The notes: a model not told the origin generated them from the letters alone. DNA of 64,000 nt from Bryoerythrophyllum caledonicum (GCA_963971425.1 OZ020525.1:16188187-16252186); one strand, 5' to 3'; numbered from the stretch's first letter, positions 10,401-21,524 are shown. Translations and numbers: made by a program.

Positions 10401-13400
10401 CAATTACCAACTCATGAAGTATTAGATTTAAAGTATGAAAGTACAAGAAACTACATGGAGCAATAGGCATGAATCAAGAGCATGAGTTAGTTGTTGAACC
10501 TCGAACATGAGCCGCAGAAATGCATCGTGCGTCATGTGATACCATTTTTTCTTCGTTGCCTTCCCCCATTCTGCAAGGCTGGCCTCGTAGTCAGACTCGC
10601 TTATCAGACCTTTGAGCTGCTCAAAGTCCAATAATCCAAAATGCTGGATCCTCTTCAACTCATGGGTAAGCTGCTGACCGATATGATCTGTCTCCTTTTG
10701 CCTGAAGGACATGATATAGAATTCAGGTGAAATAGAAGCATGTATTTAATAATGAAATTAAATTAGAGATGGAATTAAGGAAAAGTGCTTACTTGTTCCA
10801 ATCGGTCATCGCATTAAGGAGAATGTGTCTGTTCTCCACAGTCGGCTCAATGACAACCGCCCTCACCGGCACATGGAACTCGGAATGAGTGGCATGAAGA
10901 CTGGATATCACCTCCATCCATGCAGTGTGGCGGTGATTCCCATCCCAGACAAAAAAGAACTTGTTGCGAAATGGCGCATACTCCGGTTGACTCGCGAGAA
11001 GAGCCTCAAACTTCCGTTCCTCCTCTTGCCACAATTCGGACCACAAAGCTCGAACATCTGGTGACACATCCTTCTCCACCAACGAGAAGCTCTTCACTGC
11101 GACGTAAAAGCAAGCGGAGCCAGGCCGATATCCCTTTACAAACTCCCCCTTAAGCTTTTCGACATCGCTCCGTAGCGGGACTCTCACATCGGGCATTGGG
11201 AGCATGCGGCAGAGTGGGATGTGGAGTTCTTGAGCGTATGCACAAGTGGACTTCTGCAATACGTCGTAAGAAGTCCCACGCAGGGACCTCCGTAATGCCA
11301 GCTCGGTCGTCTTCAACCCTGGATCTTCCCCAAATTCTAAAACTTTAAGAGCCATATTGTTTCCATCACCCCGTGATGAGGAGCCCATATGCACGTCTCT
11401 AGTCTGCATTGAGTAAACAAACTATCAGAAACTCTTCCTCTCAAAAATATAAACATCCGGGTCATAATCAATGGAGCTATCAAAACACAAGAATTCAAAA
11501 CATGCATAACACCACGCATTCAAAGAATATGAAATATGCATGAAAAGCCCAAGAATTAGTGAGGATGAAGTTATGAACTAGGTGCTTCTTAGAAGAGCTA
11601 AGTTACAAGAAAGAAAATTGCATTTGCAACCAAATTTATACAAGGAATGGGTATTTCATTGTTTTAAAAAATTTCAGTGACCTTTAGAAACCACCTTCGG
11701 ATCCGAAGGTGGTTTTCAAGGAGCACTGAAATTTTTGAAAACATGGCAATCCTCGGCAGCCCACATTCGAGCTCCACGGAGTTCTATGTTTTCAAAAATT
11801 TCAGCAACCTTAGAAACCACCTTCGGATCCGAAGGTGGTTTTCAAGGAGCACAAATTTTTTTGAAAACATGGCAGTCCACGGCAGCCCACATTCGAGCTC
11901 CACGGAGTTCCATGTTTTCAAAAATTTCAGCGACCTTGGAAACCACCTTCGGATCCGAAGGTGGTTTTCAAGGAGCACAAAAATTTTGGAAAACATGGCA
12001 ATCCACGGCAGCCCACATTCGAGCTCCACGGAGTTCCATGTTTTCAAAAATTTCAGCAACCTTAGAAACCACCTTCGGATCCGAAGGTGGTTTTCAAGGA
12101 GCACTGAAATTTTGGAAAACATGGCAATCTATGGCAGCCCACATTCGAGCTCCACGGAGTTCTATGTTTTCAAAAATTTCAGCAACCTTAGAAACCACCT
12201 TCGGATCCGAAGGTGGTTTTCAAGGAGCACTGAAATTTTTGAAAACATGGAAATCCACGACAGCCCACATTCGAGCTCCACGGAGTTCCATGTTTTCAAA
12301 AATTTCAGCGACCTGTAGGAACCACCTTCGGATCCGAAGGTGGTTTTCAAGGGTCATAGAATTTTTTGAAAACATGGAAATCCACGGCTGTGTACATTCG
12401 AGCTCCGCGGATTTCCATGTTTGTGAAAAATTTGGTGACCAATGAAAACCACCTTCGGATCCGAAGGTGGTTTTCATGGGTCACCAAATTTTTCTCAAAC
12501 ATGGAAATCCACGGCTGTGTACATTCGAGCTCCGCGGATTTCCATGTTTGTAAAAAATTTAGTGACCAATGATAACCACCTTCGGATCCGAAGGTGGTTT
12601 TCAAGGGTCACAGAAATTTTTGAAAACATGGAAATCTGCGGCTGTCTACATTCGAGCTCCGCGAAATAAAAATCAAAAGAAGTGTTCACAGGAAAGTGGA
12701 GTATGACATACATGATTGTCGTCACCCTCTCCGCTAGTCGCCATCCCAACTCTGGAGTCTCCTCGAATTGACCTCGTCTCCACGACCTACATGATTCNNN
12801 NNNNNNNNNNNNNNNNNNNNNNNNNNNNNNNNNNNNNNNNNNNNNNNNNNNNNNNNNNNNNNNNNNNNNNNNNNNNNNNNNNNNNNNNNNNNNNNNNNNN
12901 NNNNNNNNNNNNNNNNNNNNNNNNNNNNNNNNNNNNNNNNNNNNNNNNNNNNNNNNNNNNNNNNNNNNNNNNNNNNNNNNNNNNNNNNNNNNNNNNNCGG
13001 GCCATCGGCCCGGCGTTTAGGGCGGCGGCCAGGCGGTCGTTGGGGGCGAGCGCACCTAGTGGGCGTCAACCAGAGGAGTAGCCAAGTGACCACGCGCCAA
13101 CCGAGCGACGACCGGACCCCGATCGCAGGTAAATTTGGCCACCGCCTATTTACCTGTGCTTGCCCGAATTATGTACAAATTATTGATTTATGTTGAAATG
13201 AATTCTACATTATAGAAAAGAATTTGTTTAACATCTTCAAAGCTAAGAAAATCTTCATATGAAAGATCAAAATGAATGTTAATGGAAGGTTTAGCATAAG
13301 ATTGTTGCTCCCCATATTTCTTAGTTCTAACTTATAGCCGTACTACTTTCAAATCATAAATCTAAATATAATAATTAAAATACCTACACCATGCTCTTAG

Positions 13401-14105
13401 CAGTGCAACTTGTAAACATATTCATTTATTTTGAAAATAATTGTATAAAAAAGTACCTGAATCGAACGAACTTGCCCCGACTCCTGCAATACCATCGTGA
13501 TGTTGTCCGCGCTTCCATGACGACACTGACCTGTAGACAGCATTGTCCTTGAGGAGGAACCATTTCTAATCCTTGAAGACCGTAACCGATTCTCAACGTT
13601 GACGGGAGCTTCAACCGTGCCCCCGCTTTGAACTTCAAAGTCTTCAACTTCATCATTATCATCCCTATATCCTCGATGCGAGCTCTCCGATGCCATTGAT
13701 CTCTCTGTTCCGCTCATCAGATTTGTTTGCAAAGAGTCTATTTCTTCTTGATTCTCAAGAGAGTGCACAAAACTAGGTGTCACCTACAAAACATTTAAAG
13801 CAGCAAAACCAAATATCAAAAGATGATTGACACAAACCCTACGCTTTCCACACTATATAAGTAGATCACAACTAGTCAATCAAATAGAGACATACCTGAA
13901 CCCTTGATGATACTCCAGGGTCTCCTTCGTGGATACTATTCAACTCTCTGAATCGCTCAGCCCAATCAGGTTTGTCTACTTCTCTATTTTGAGATTCCAA
14001 TAAGGCCTTCTGTACTCTACGTTTTTTCAGTGCAGCGGTTTGCTTGGAATTTGAATAATGTGTTGTTCGTCTCCGCCCTCTAACGTTCCTAGTCATCCTC
14101 AGCAC
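7424..14105 (-). CDS. MULE accessory gene: ParB-like motif plus methyltransferase-like segment (in-frame TAG)
   Basis: I join ten exons on the minus strand: 14105-13896, 13783-13457, 12786-12712, 11403-10793, 10701-10455, 10397-10188, 10066-9848, 9758-8117, 8033-7817 and 7706-7424. All junctions are GT-AG and phases agree (4041 nt, ~1346 residues). Around residue 357, WDGNHRHTAW followed by a hydrophobic strand resembles the ParB/sulfiredoxin nuclease-fold motif. Around 814-865 there is an Ala/Lys/Glu-rich coiled-coil stretch. Around 984-1095, DMVIIDVPEG, then GELLRDGAPLIVFYP and a later tryptophan-rich block, resemble the strand-4 region of a DNA methyltransferase, but the usual DPPY is not kept. 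The C-terminus is acidic. An in-frame TAG at 8154-8156 (codon ~1168) breaks an otherwise open exon. The N gap lies in intron 2 and might hide an exon. The exon 5 donor is the least certain. Function is unknown. Confidence 0.62.
11658..12665. repeat. Array of alternating inverted 63-bp monomers (palindrome chain)
   Basis: Eight 26-bp perfect palindromes centred on GGATCC start at 11689, 11815, 11941, 12067, 12193, 12320, 12447 and 12574, so the period is 126 and later 127 bp. Between them lies a second symmetry axis near GAGCTC, with arms such as TGAAATTTTTGAAAACATGG and its complement. The array is therefore about 16 half-units in alternating orientation. Around 12425-12500 the symmetry is almost complete over more than 70 bp. 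It lies inside the 1.3-kb intron 12711-11404 of the accessory gene. Because 126 is a multiple of three, it produces repetitive open frames on both strands that I do not consider genes. Confidence 0.92.
12798..12997. other. Assembly gap (200 N)
   Basis: Exactly 200 undetermined bases, probably a placeholder of unknown true size. It falls in an intron of the accessory gene and next to the palindromic array, which may explain failed assembly. The 130 bases after it are GC-rich and unlike their surroundings. Confidence 0.98.
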
Positions 14106-14673
14106 AAAATCTCAAACTATCGAGTCCACTCTACAAAAACATCCCCACCATGTTAACACAACCCTAAATTTATTGACGCTTCTCCTTCGACAGATTGTCT
14201 GGTTTTATGAATCCTTATCGCAGCCTTCACATGTGCGAGCGCAAGTGCTTTGGCTATATTAAACGATGTTGTCAGCCTTTATTTTGAACTCAAACTACAT
14301 CCCACATGGCGTGCCCTTTCTATTTTATGGATCAGCCGTCGTATAAAATTATACTTCACTTTTACCAAAACAATTTTAGAATAGCGCCGCAATACTCCCT
14401 ACACCTTTAAGAGGCATACGCAAAGTTGTTCTATATTTAATTTCATTGCTTTGCTAATCTAAGTTTCTTGTCCTTAGCCTTTTGTCATATTCATTCATGA
14501 CGCTTTTGAAAGACTGCATGACAATAGCCATTTCCATGAATACATGTTTCCACCGTAATCACACTTTATGAACTTCTTCACTTCAAAGAGGACGCTAAGA
14601 AAGCCTCTTAGTGTTTGTGCATTCCTGAGTCATCGTCCATAGCTGAGGAATCAATCATTGAGAGTCGGAGTCT
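14106..14673. promoter_or_regulatory. Divergent intergenic region of the MULE
   Basis: The 568 bp between the start of the accessory gene (minus) and the transposase gene (plus) must hold both promoters. I see AT-rich stretches but no element I can name with confidence. Confidence 0.4.
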
Positions 14674-17600
14674 ATGGCTTCACTAACTTCTCATCAAGGG
14701 GGCGTTCCGTTTATTATGTCCGTTTCTCAAGATGGCAGTGTCATTGTCCGCGAGTCATTGCTATGTCTTCGATTTGGATATAGGATTGGAACAGTTGAAA
14801 TTGAAGAAGAGGTGTTTGATAGTAATCTCAATCTCGTCCAGTCCATTTACCAAGTGAAGGACCATGATGCCGAAGGATTCGTGTGGAATTTATGTCGTGG
14901 TTCATTCAGAGTATACGGAGTCTCAGATGCTCAAATGTCCGGTCACGCATCCACAGCCATTATGACTCCTCCGGTCGAATCCGGTGATACTTTAGTTGGG
15001 CCTGGTTCGGGCACAATGTCCAACCCAAGCGTCCACATTCTGAGCGATACTGAGGATGACGATGTCTCTGGCTTGAACTTAGGTCAGTCAAGCAACCCGT
15101 TCCATTCCCAAAGATCAACTCCTCTCGATGTGTCTACTCTACTTCCTTCCATATCCGAAATGTCTCCATCTGTATCCTTAGGTAAGCCTCCTGTCCATCC
15201 TACGTCTAGAAACGTACGAAGTATCCTTCTGCATGTCCGTACAACTAGTCTTAGAAAGGGGTCCAGGTCTGAATTATCACGTCTTGATTTAGATAGCTTG
15301 GATTTACAGCGAGTGAAGTATCTGCCTCCAAAATATAATGGAGACGTGATATTTGAATTGCCACCTCTTCCAGAGGGTATTCCTCTGCAATTCGGAGGAG
15401 GCCTCGATGGAATGAGTAAACAGTACGACGGTCACACATGGTGTAGGACTATGACGACAAATATCAAGAACGATTTCGGCCTCACGTATCGGAAGTCAAC
15501 ATGTACCGGACATCTTCAATGCCCCAATTTTCATTGTGGTTACAAGTGCAGGAATGATGGTCGCACGAATCAAACCGAGTGGAGCGGGTTTGCCTTCACC
15601 CCATTTCCATTGAACGGAGCACCATCCGACAAATCAACGTTGGCATGTAAGCTGTGTCAAACCCCTCCAATTTGTCTCGCCTTTTGTGATGCTCGAATTT
15701 ATTACCTTACGTCTAGCAATCCAGAACGCACGCGTGTCGCCATCCATCTTGGGCATCATCATCATCCCATTTCAAAAGACGTTGATCAAACGACAATGGA
15801 CGTCATGCACGATTGCATTGCAAAGGAAGTCTAGCGTACACCAAAGGGTACTAATTCCGCTATCATCATGGCTGCGAGTAAGACGTTCCTCTCCGACTAC
15901 TTGATCCGTCCGGGCTCCGGATCGTCGGGCCTAGCTGGAGCATCTATGGATGCTGTCCTCGATCAATTTGAGACTCTTTCTTCTCCAAACATCAGAAACC
16001 TTGTGTCAACATGCAAGAGGTTCTATAGCGGAGGAAAAGGTGTGATGGACAACATCATGGACCTGAAGGAATCGTCCAAGTTCGAGTTTATTCATGAAAA
16101 CAAGTTTCCGGGTCAATCTAAAGGTAAAGTTTTTGTTTTTAAGATGTCTGTTGATCGTCCAGGTAGTGGTGTTGACCTTGTAAAGCGTATGCAAGCCGGA
16201 GGGGATCTCCAAGATTGTTGGTTGATGTTTGATCATGTAAAGCGAGTGAAGGATTGGACTACCATGGCATGCCATGTCTATGATAGTAAGTATTGTAGAG
16301 TCATGACAATCGCCATGTGCGACATGGAATCGGAGGACGCTGAAGCCCAGCAACTGTTTTGGGAGAATTTGAATGGCACAATGAAGAACCACGGGCTAGA
16401 GGAGACAAATTTCAAAGGCTTTATGGCAGATAGTGCTGGAGCGAATTGGCACGCCGTCCGGCGAGTTTATGGCTCCGGCGACAAGGAGAAGCCTATGGAT
16501 AACAAAGAACGGACTTGCTTATTTCATTGGACCAAATGTCTTCAGCGAGCCACCAACAAAAACATTCTACCCAGCTTCAGAGAGCAACACATCGCCCTTT
16601 GCAAAGTCTGGAAGAACGCAAAGACTCAAGAGGAGGCTGAAGCGCAGTACAACATAATTCGTGCATGGTGGGTGTCTTCTGGTGCCACAACCGAAACTGG
16701 TCGTCGTGCCCTAGAGGATTGGATGGCGTTCTGGCACTTTCGATATCGACAATGGGGCGGTGCTATGCAACTTGTAAGCCCTCTTTACCCATTACTTTTA
16801 AAAACTCCCATGTTCAATATAAGTGAGACTTTTGATCATTTTTGTGACATTTATTGTACTTTCTCAGGATCTCACGCTTGACGAGAGAGCCGACATGCCT
16901 TCCTGCAACCTTGCGGAAACAGTCCACAACCGGTGGCTGCAACAATCTGGAAATACAATGACATGTTTGTACGCGGCAACCGTGGACGACCTCATTCGTG
17001 CTTTCATGCAGATCACTATATATCGGACATGGTTGAAGGGTGGCACGTCTGGTAAAGGCCCGGACAAAGGTACGCTTCGTTTGCGGTCTGCGCAACGTTC
17101 AGGTGATCCTAAACTCATTGCTGAGGCTGTTAGGAACTTTCATGGGGCTGAGGATCTACTAACCAGGACGGACGGCTTAGAAGGAGCAGAAATTTTTGGG
17201 TCCACCAAGCGCAAGCTTGACATGCCACCTGGGTCTGCCCATGATTCCCACAGATCTGATACGGTAAATTACTCTATCCCCCGTGATGGCCGAAGGGTGG
17301 CTCGAGCGCGTATTGAAGAAGCCTTCACCAGACAAGACTTTGGAGTCCAACATACAACATCCATTTTGGAATCGGATTGTGATCCATCGAAGTGGCACAT
17401 TGCCCGCCTCTCAAAAAAGTCTGCTCGAAAATGCCAAGCCTTGCAAGCTCACACTGGTGAGCAGTGCAATACTAAGGTTGGGCGTGGCAGTCATGGGACT
17501 CCAGCCCCCACATATGCTGGTATGAAGAAAGATTACAGATCACCATGGAATGTCTCAGCTGAATTCTGGTTTTGTCCCGATGACATTAATCGTTGTGTGA

Positions 17601-18247
17601 AGGGGTCGAAAAAACCATTTGTGGTTGATTGGCCAGCAATTCCAATGACTTGGCCTGTGAAGCTTGGCACTAATTTAACAGTGCAGGAGGTACAAGCGTT
17701 GGAAGAAGCAGGTTTCCAGTTGCAGCAGCGTGGAGATCTTTCACCACGAAGACAATTCCAAGTGTCTATGGACATGCCCCTTCCGCGATCGCACTTTCCT
17801 ATTCCAGTGAACCCGAATTCTTACCACACCTTTCGAAACGGCTATGCGATTCGTAGAACAACAGATGTTCCAACAACTGAGCAACGCAACAAGTGGTCAA
17901 GCGCCGCTCTTATGAATAATTGTTACGTCTCTAACCTCTATGCCATACCGTATCCCGGATGGGGATGCGTTATCACTCTTCATTCAGAAAAGGACAAGTC
18001 CTATTGCATCACCTTCACAGACCTTCCGGGGTGTTCATGCCCTGATTTTTTGAAGATGCAATCGGAGGCATTGGGAAAGAAGGGACAATGGAAGTATTGC
18101 AAGCATGTCTATTACATCTTACGTTACCTTTGTAAAATGGATTACAAAGAGGACTTATTCATACATGCTCCAAGCTACAGCTTCAACGAAGTCATGCGGA
18201 TTCTAGAGCTTGCAAACATTGCCGAACAAGAGCGAGAAATGAAATGA
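14674..18247 (+). pseudogene. MULE-type transposase with SWIM zinc finger (one in-frame TAG)
   Basis: Exon 1 is 14674-16773 and exon 2 is 16868-18247, with a 94-bp intron bounded by GTAAGC and TTTCTCAG. Total ~1159 codons. Residues ~245-375 form a Cys/His-rich region ending in LGHHHHP, like the FLYWCH/WRKY-GCM1 fingers found near the N-terminus of such transposases. The DDE-like core has Asp ~520 (MFDHVK), Asp ~586 (FMADSAGAN) and a CxxH signature (CLFH, 615-618) shared by MULE, hAT, P and Kolobok enzymes. I could not fix the catalytic Glu. The SWIM finger is CSC at ~1089-1091 and CKH at ~1111-1113. A TAG at 15832-15834 (codon ~387) interrupts the frame, which otherwise continues without shift. 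CAG to TAG is the simplest origin. The enzyme would cut and join element ends in the nucleus. Confidence 0.8.
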
Positions 18248-18479
18248 TGTCGTATTTCTCGAAAAAATCTACAATCTTAGATAGCTCAGACGTAGTTGCA
18301 GATTCGTAGACGTGCACGTGAATTTAGTTCATGTACTTATTGAGTTTGTTATGATTTGTTAATTGGCGTACTTCACATATACTACCATACGCAATGGAGA
18401 GTTTTGTACTAGTTGAATTCAAAGTGGAGACTATGAACCTTTTCTAAAAATCCCTTTGGATTTATGTAAGTGATCCCAT

Positions 18480-18589
18480 TTACTGCCCATGTGATGATCT
18501 TGTCATACGTGGATGATATCCAAGTAATGCCTATGTGATACCCGTTATAAACCTAGGCAATACTCTTTTGATACCTATGTAATACCCTG
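18480..18589. repeat. Degenerate 22-bp subterminal repeats, right side
   Basis: Five 22-bp units starting at 18480, 18502, 18524, 18546 and 18568 follow the left-end pattern (for example TGCCTATGTGATACCCGT, AAACCTAGGCAATACTC). They lie in the same orientation on the plus strand as the left array, not inverted. They are more diverged than the left units. Confidence 0.65.
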
Positions 18590-18921
18590 CAGTATACCTT
18601 GTGTCCAAATTAGTGGATATTTATACATAATAAATTTTGTCATGCCTAAACCAACATTTTAAACCTGATGTACAAGATTTAAATGTGATCATTCTAAATT
18701 TAAAAATAGTAGACGTAGATTGTAACAAAAGCACAAGAAGAGAAGAAGGCCCAATAGTCCAAAAAAATTGTTCCACAAGTGACCACGGTTATAGGGTATT
18801 TACTTAATTTAGCAATTAGAAAAGAAAAGTGCTCCAAAATTCATAGTTTTGCCCAAATTGCCGAAAATTTCACACTTAAAAATAAAAACTGTGATTTTTT
18901 TCCAGTTTTCAGAGTTTTGTA

Positions 18922-18971
18922 CGCTCGCCGCTCGTCGCTCACCGCTCATCGCTCACAAGATAGCGTCGCTG
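18922..18971. repeat. MULE right terminal inverted repeat
   Basis: Reads as GCTCGCCGCTCGTCGCTCAC-type heptads followed by GCTCACAAGATAGC and the terminal CTG. It is the inverse of 6535-6584. Confidence 0.85.
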
Positions 18972-18981
18972 CTCAAGAGAT
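18972..18981. repeat. MULE target-site duplication, right
   Basis: CTCAAGAGAT, identical to 6525-6534 and directly abutting the right terminus. Confidence 0.9.
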
Positions 18982-20939
18982 ATCGAGAGCGAGGTTCAAT
19001 ACAAATAGCAAAAGATCTGGACGTCCGAAAAAGCTGCAAGAGATTGATCGACGAGTTCTCAAATATGAGATTGTCAAGAATTGTAGAATACCTCTTGCTG
19101 AACTTGCCAGTAGCTTGCCCATTTCTGTGAGTATGAATACCATACGAAAAGAAGTGCATAACCTTGGATTTGGCAACCGAATTGCCAAGAAGAAACCTTT
19201 CTTGAGTGAGAGATACAAGAAATTGAGGTTAGCCTTTGCGAAAGAGCATAAACATTGGACGGTGGAACAATGGAAGTTGGTTACTTGGAGTGTTGAGTCG
19301 TCATTTGAGATCGGTGCTTATTCACGTCAAACTCGAGTATGGCGGACTACTTCACAAAAATTTCATTCACAATGTTTAGCACCAACATTCAAGTCTAGAA
19401 GGATGTCAATCATGGTTTGGGGTGCTTTTACTACAACTAGTGAGTGTTTTTTAATTTTAATTCCTTTTATACAACTCATTGCTATGGACTCTGTAGAGAT
19501 TGTATGTGAGCAAGGATTATTGCCCTACTACTACCACCATGCTAACCATTGAGAATTAGTATTTATGTTGGATGGTGCACCAACACATATAGCCAGAGTG
19601 ACAAAAAATTGCATCAAAGATATTGGTTTAAAGATGCTCAATTGGCCTCCAAATTCTCTTGACTTAAACCCTCTAGAAAACATGTGGATGATTTGTAAAG
19701 ATAGGGTCCAGAAGATGAAAAGACCAAAAAACGAAGAGCAAATGTGGAATGCAATGCAAGCAGCTTGGGAGAGCATACCAATGGAGATGTTAGACAACTT
19801 AGTTGCAAGCATGCCAAAACGGATACAAGCTGTTATTGATGCCAGAGGAGGTAGCATACAGTGGTAGTAGTAGTTGTTGATCAATCCAATTTTCAGGTTA
19901 GAAATGATTACAAAAGATTTGTATTTTTTTAGCAAGAAGCTTCTATATGTATAAATCTAAGTATTTATGGAAAAAAATTCTATATTTGATGTGTACATGA
20001 GGTAGCATTAGTCAAGTTTTCTTGTTGGTCTCTTCTTGTGTGTGAGAAACAACAAGCCGTTACCTTACTTTGTGGAGGGGACTGTACCCTATTTTTGAGT
20101 TGTACAAACTAAACTCGACCCAATTGCACTTCTGAGCATCCACCATCCAACTCTTATTTTTCTCCCAAAAATGATGCCTAATTAACATGGCATATGACAC
20201 TTGGCCAACACCATGCTCAAATGGGGGCCACTTCACGGTCACTTGGAAAGACTCCTTATGCAAAAAGTAAGTCAGCCGCAACTGCATGCTTTCTAAAACG
20301 TTGCTGGCAACAAGAATTTTGAAATGAAATTGTTGATAAATTGTCCAATCTTCGTAAGAATCCCTCCTAAAAGCCTTCACCTGCAAATTTGATGATGATG
20401 GTATCCCCTCACCATTCTTCGCCTACATAATCTCCAATTACACACAAAACTTCTCAATATACACATACCACTTTCTAACCAAAATATAAATCACAACCCC
20501 ATGTAGATTAACATATGATTTTACCAAAAAAGACCTTGTCAAAAATGACTTTATCAAAAATACTCTTCGTGTTTTTGCCCAATCTTTAAGCCTTTTGTTC
20601 CATGCCTAGTTTTCTTCATACAAACAATCATACTCTCACTATCATTGGCAATAGCAAGGTCTGCTAACTCCAATGCAGATTTCTATAATATGAACATGAC
20701 GTTGTCTATGCCAATTCCCTTCGCAAAAAGCTCATAATTCAACTTTTCAAGACACTCATCAAACTTAGAATAATGTCTATCATCCGAGAGGATAGATCCT
20801 TGACTCCCAACCGATTCCAAGGCAACACATGCTCTCCAACAACCCTAAATCTAACAAATCATATTCAGTATATTGGGAGATTGGGAGCCTTTGAAAATAA
20901 TACTTGAAGCTTGAGTTGACCTAAACATGCAAATGTTTA

Positions 20940-21524
20940 AGACATAACAAAGCGGTATGGGAAGTCCGAAAACTAATCACCTCCTACAATAAATCGAGAT
21001 GTTTCATACTTATGAACGCCGGCACTTTTAATAGCAATCCACAAGAAAACACGGCCCCCCCATGGCTACTTCCATGCTCATGTATGACCCAAAGATGTCA
21101 TTGCAACGCTAGGCTCAAACCGGACATTCTTTGTGTCAAAGGTTTACCATACAACGACCCACCACCCGAGAACATCAACCAAGACTATACCATTCAATTC
21201 ATCGAATTTACATATTGCAACAATAGATTCTCCCCGGAAACAATACAAAACAAAATAGGTAAATACCAACCCCTCATAGACGACATCATTGCCCTCGGCT
21301 GGAATGTGGACCCCCTTATTGTTATCACATCCGGCGCTCGTGCCACCACCTTTATCCCATCTATGAAAACTCTCGAAGATACCTTCAAGATACCCATTGA
21401 TACAATTAAAACTACCTTTAAAAATATCAACACCATCGCTATTCAACATGCCATGTCTATTTTACTGCATAAACGCAAAATCGAAAACAACCAAGTCCTC
21501 CCTGATAGGCAAGACCCCCCTTAA
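20940..21524 (+). CDS. Endonuclease-like C-terminus of a non-LTR retrotransposon (fragment)
   Basis: The frame is open from the insertion edge to TAA near 21522. It reads RHNKAVWEVRKLI, a Cys-His cluster (CSCMTQRCHCNARL), then KPDIL, IQFIEFTY and NKIGKYQPLIDDIIALGW. The PD, E and K positions follow the PD-(D/E)XK restriction-like endonuclease seen downstream of reverse transcriptase in R2-type elements. No reverse transcriptase remains. The family name is uncertain. Confidence 0.5.
   Translation, partial: RHNKAVWEVRKLITSYNKSRCFILMNAGTFNSNPQENTAPPWLLPCSCMTQRCHCNARLKPDILCVKGLPYNDPPPENINQDYTIQFIEFTYCNNRFSPETIQNKIGKYQPLIDDIIALGWNVDPLIVITSGARATTFIPSMKTLEDTFKIPIDTIKTTFKNINTIAIQHAMSILLHKRKIENNQVLPDRQDPP

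Larger units (their letters stand above)
6535..18971. mobile_element. 12.4-kb Mutator-like transposon with ParB/MTase-like cargo gene
   Basis: The element starts CAGGATTGCTATC and ends GATAGCGTCGCTG. The termini are inverted repeats of about 50 bp built from GAGCGGC-like heptads and are flanked by a 10-bp duplication. Inside are two divergent genes: a transposase on the plus strand (14674-18247) and a roughly ten-exon accessory gene on the minus strand (14105 down to 7424). Both ends carry 22-bp subterminal repeats, and the accessory gene has a palindromic array in one intron. The size includes a 200-base N gap. Assignment as a MULE rests on duplication length, SWIM finger and DDE-like core. 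A related superfamily is possible. Confidence 0.82.
6402..19867 (+). pseudogene. Tc1/mariner transposase pseudogene, interrupted
   Basis: The gene begins with ATG at 6402 and reads a helix-turn-helix region (SLSEIANVVGKSKRNISLVLKR) up to 6534. It resumes at 18982 after the MULE and one duplicate copy, so the reading frame is restored across the empty site. Further on come RSGRPKKL, the W-S-(D)E-S block, and DGAPTH followed by NSLDLNPLENMW, the hallmark of DD(34-35)D transposases. Lesions: a frameshift near 19000, the first catalytic Asp replaced by Val (WSVESSF, ~19285-19305), and an in-frame TGA at 19550-19552 just before ELVFMLDGAP. It cannot encode an active enzyme even without the insertion. 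Confidence 0.88.
5934..20084. mobile_element. Tc1/mariner element (1.7 kb) split by a MULE
   Basis: The left end (TAGTCCCCTCCACAAAGTAA, 5934 on) and the right end (20056-20084) are inverted repeats of about 27 bp with few mismatches. They are flanked by the TA duplication at 5932-5933 and 20085-20086. Removing the inner MULE and one copy of its duplication leaves about 1704 bp, a normal size for this superfamily. The H copy at 50853-52803 shows the empty site as one uninterrupted sequence (CTTCAATGTACCCTA at about 51035-51050). The element is dead: see its transposase. Confidence 0.9.

Noticed and set aside
11677-12445. Repetitive open frames of 213 and 236 codons
   Set aside because: They arise because the 126-bp palindrome period is divisible by three. 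Equivalent frames occur on the opposite strand, and the array sits in an intron.
11658-12665. CRISPR-like regular repeat array
   Set aside because: Spacers are not unique, the units are palindromic relatives of each other, and the surroundings are a eukaryotic transposon.
12716-13093. Open frames spanning the N gap
   Set aside because: They consist mostly of undetermined residues.
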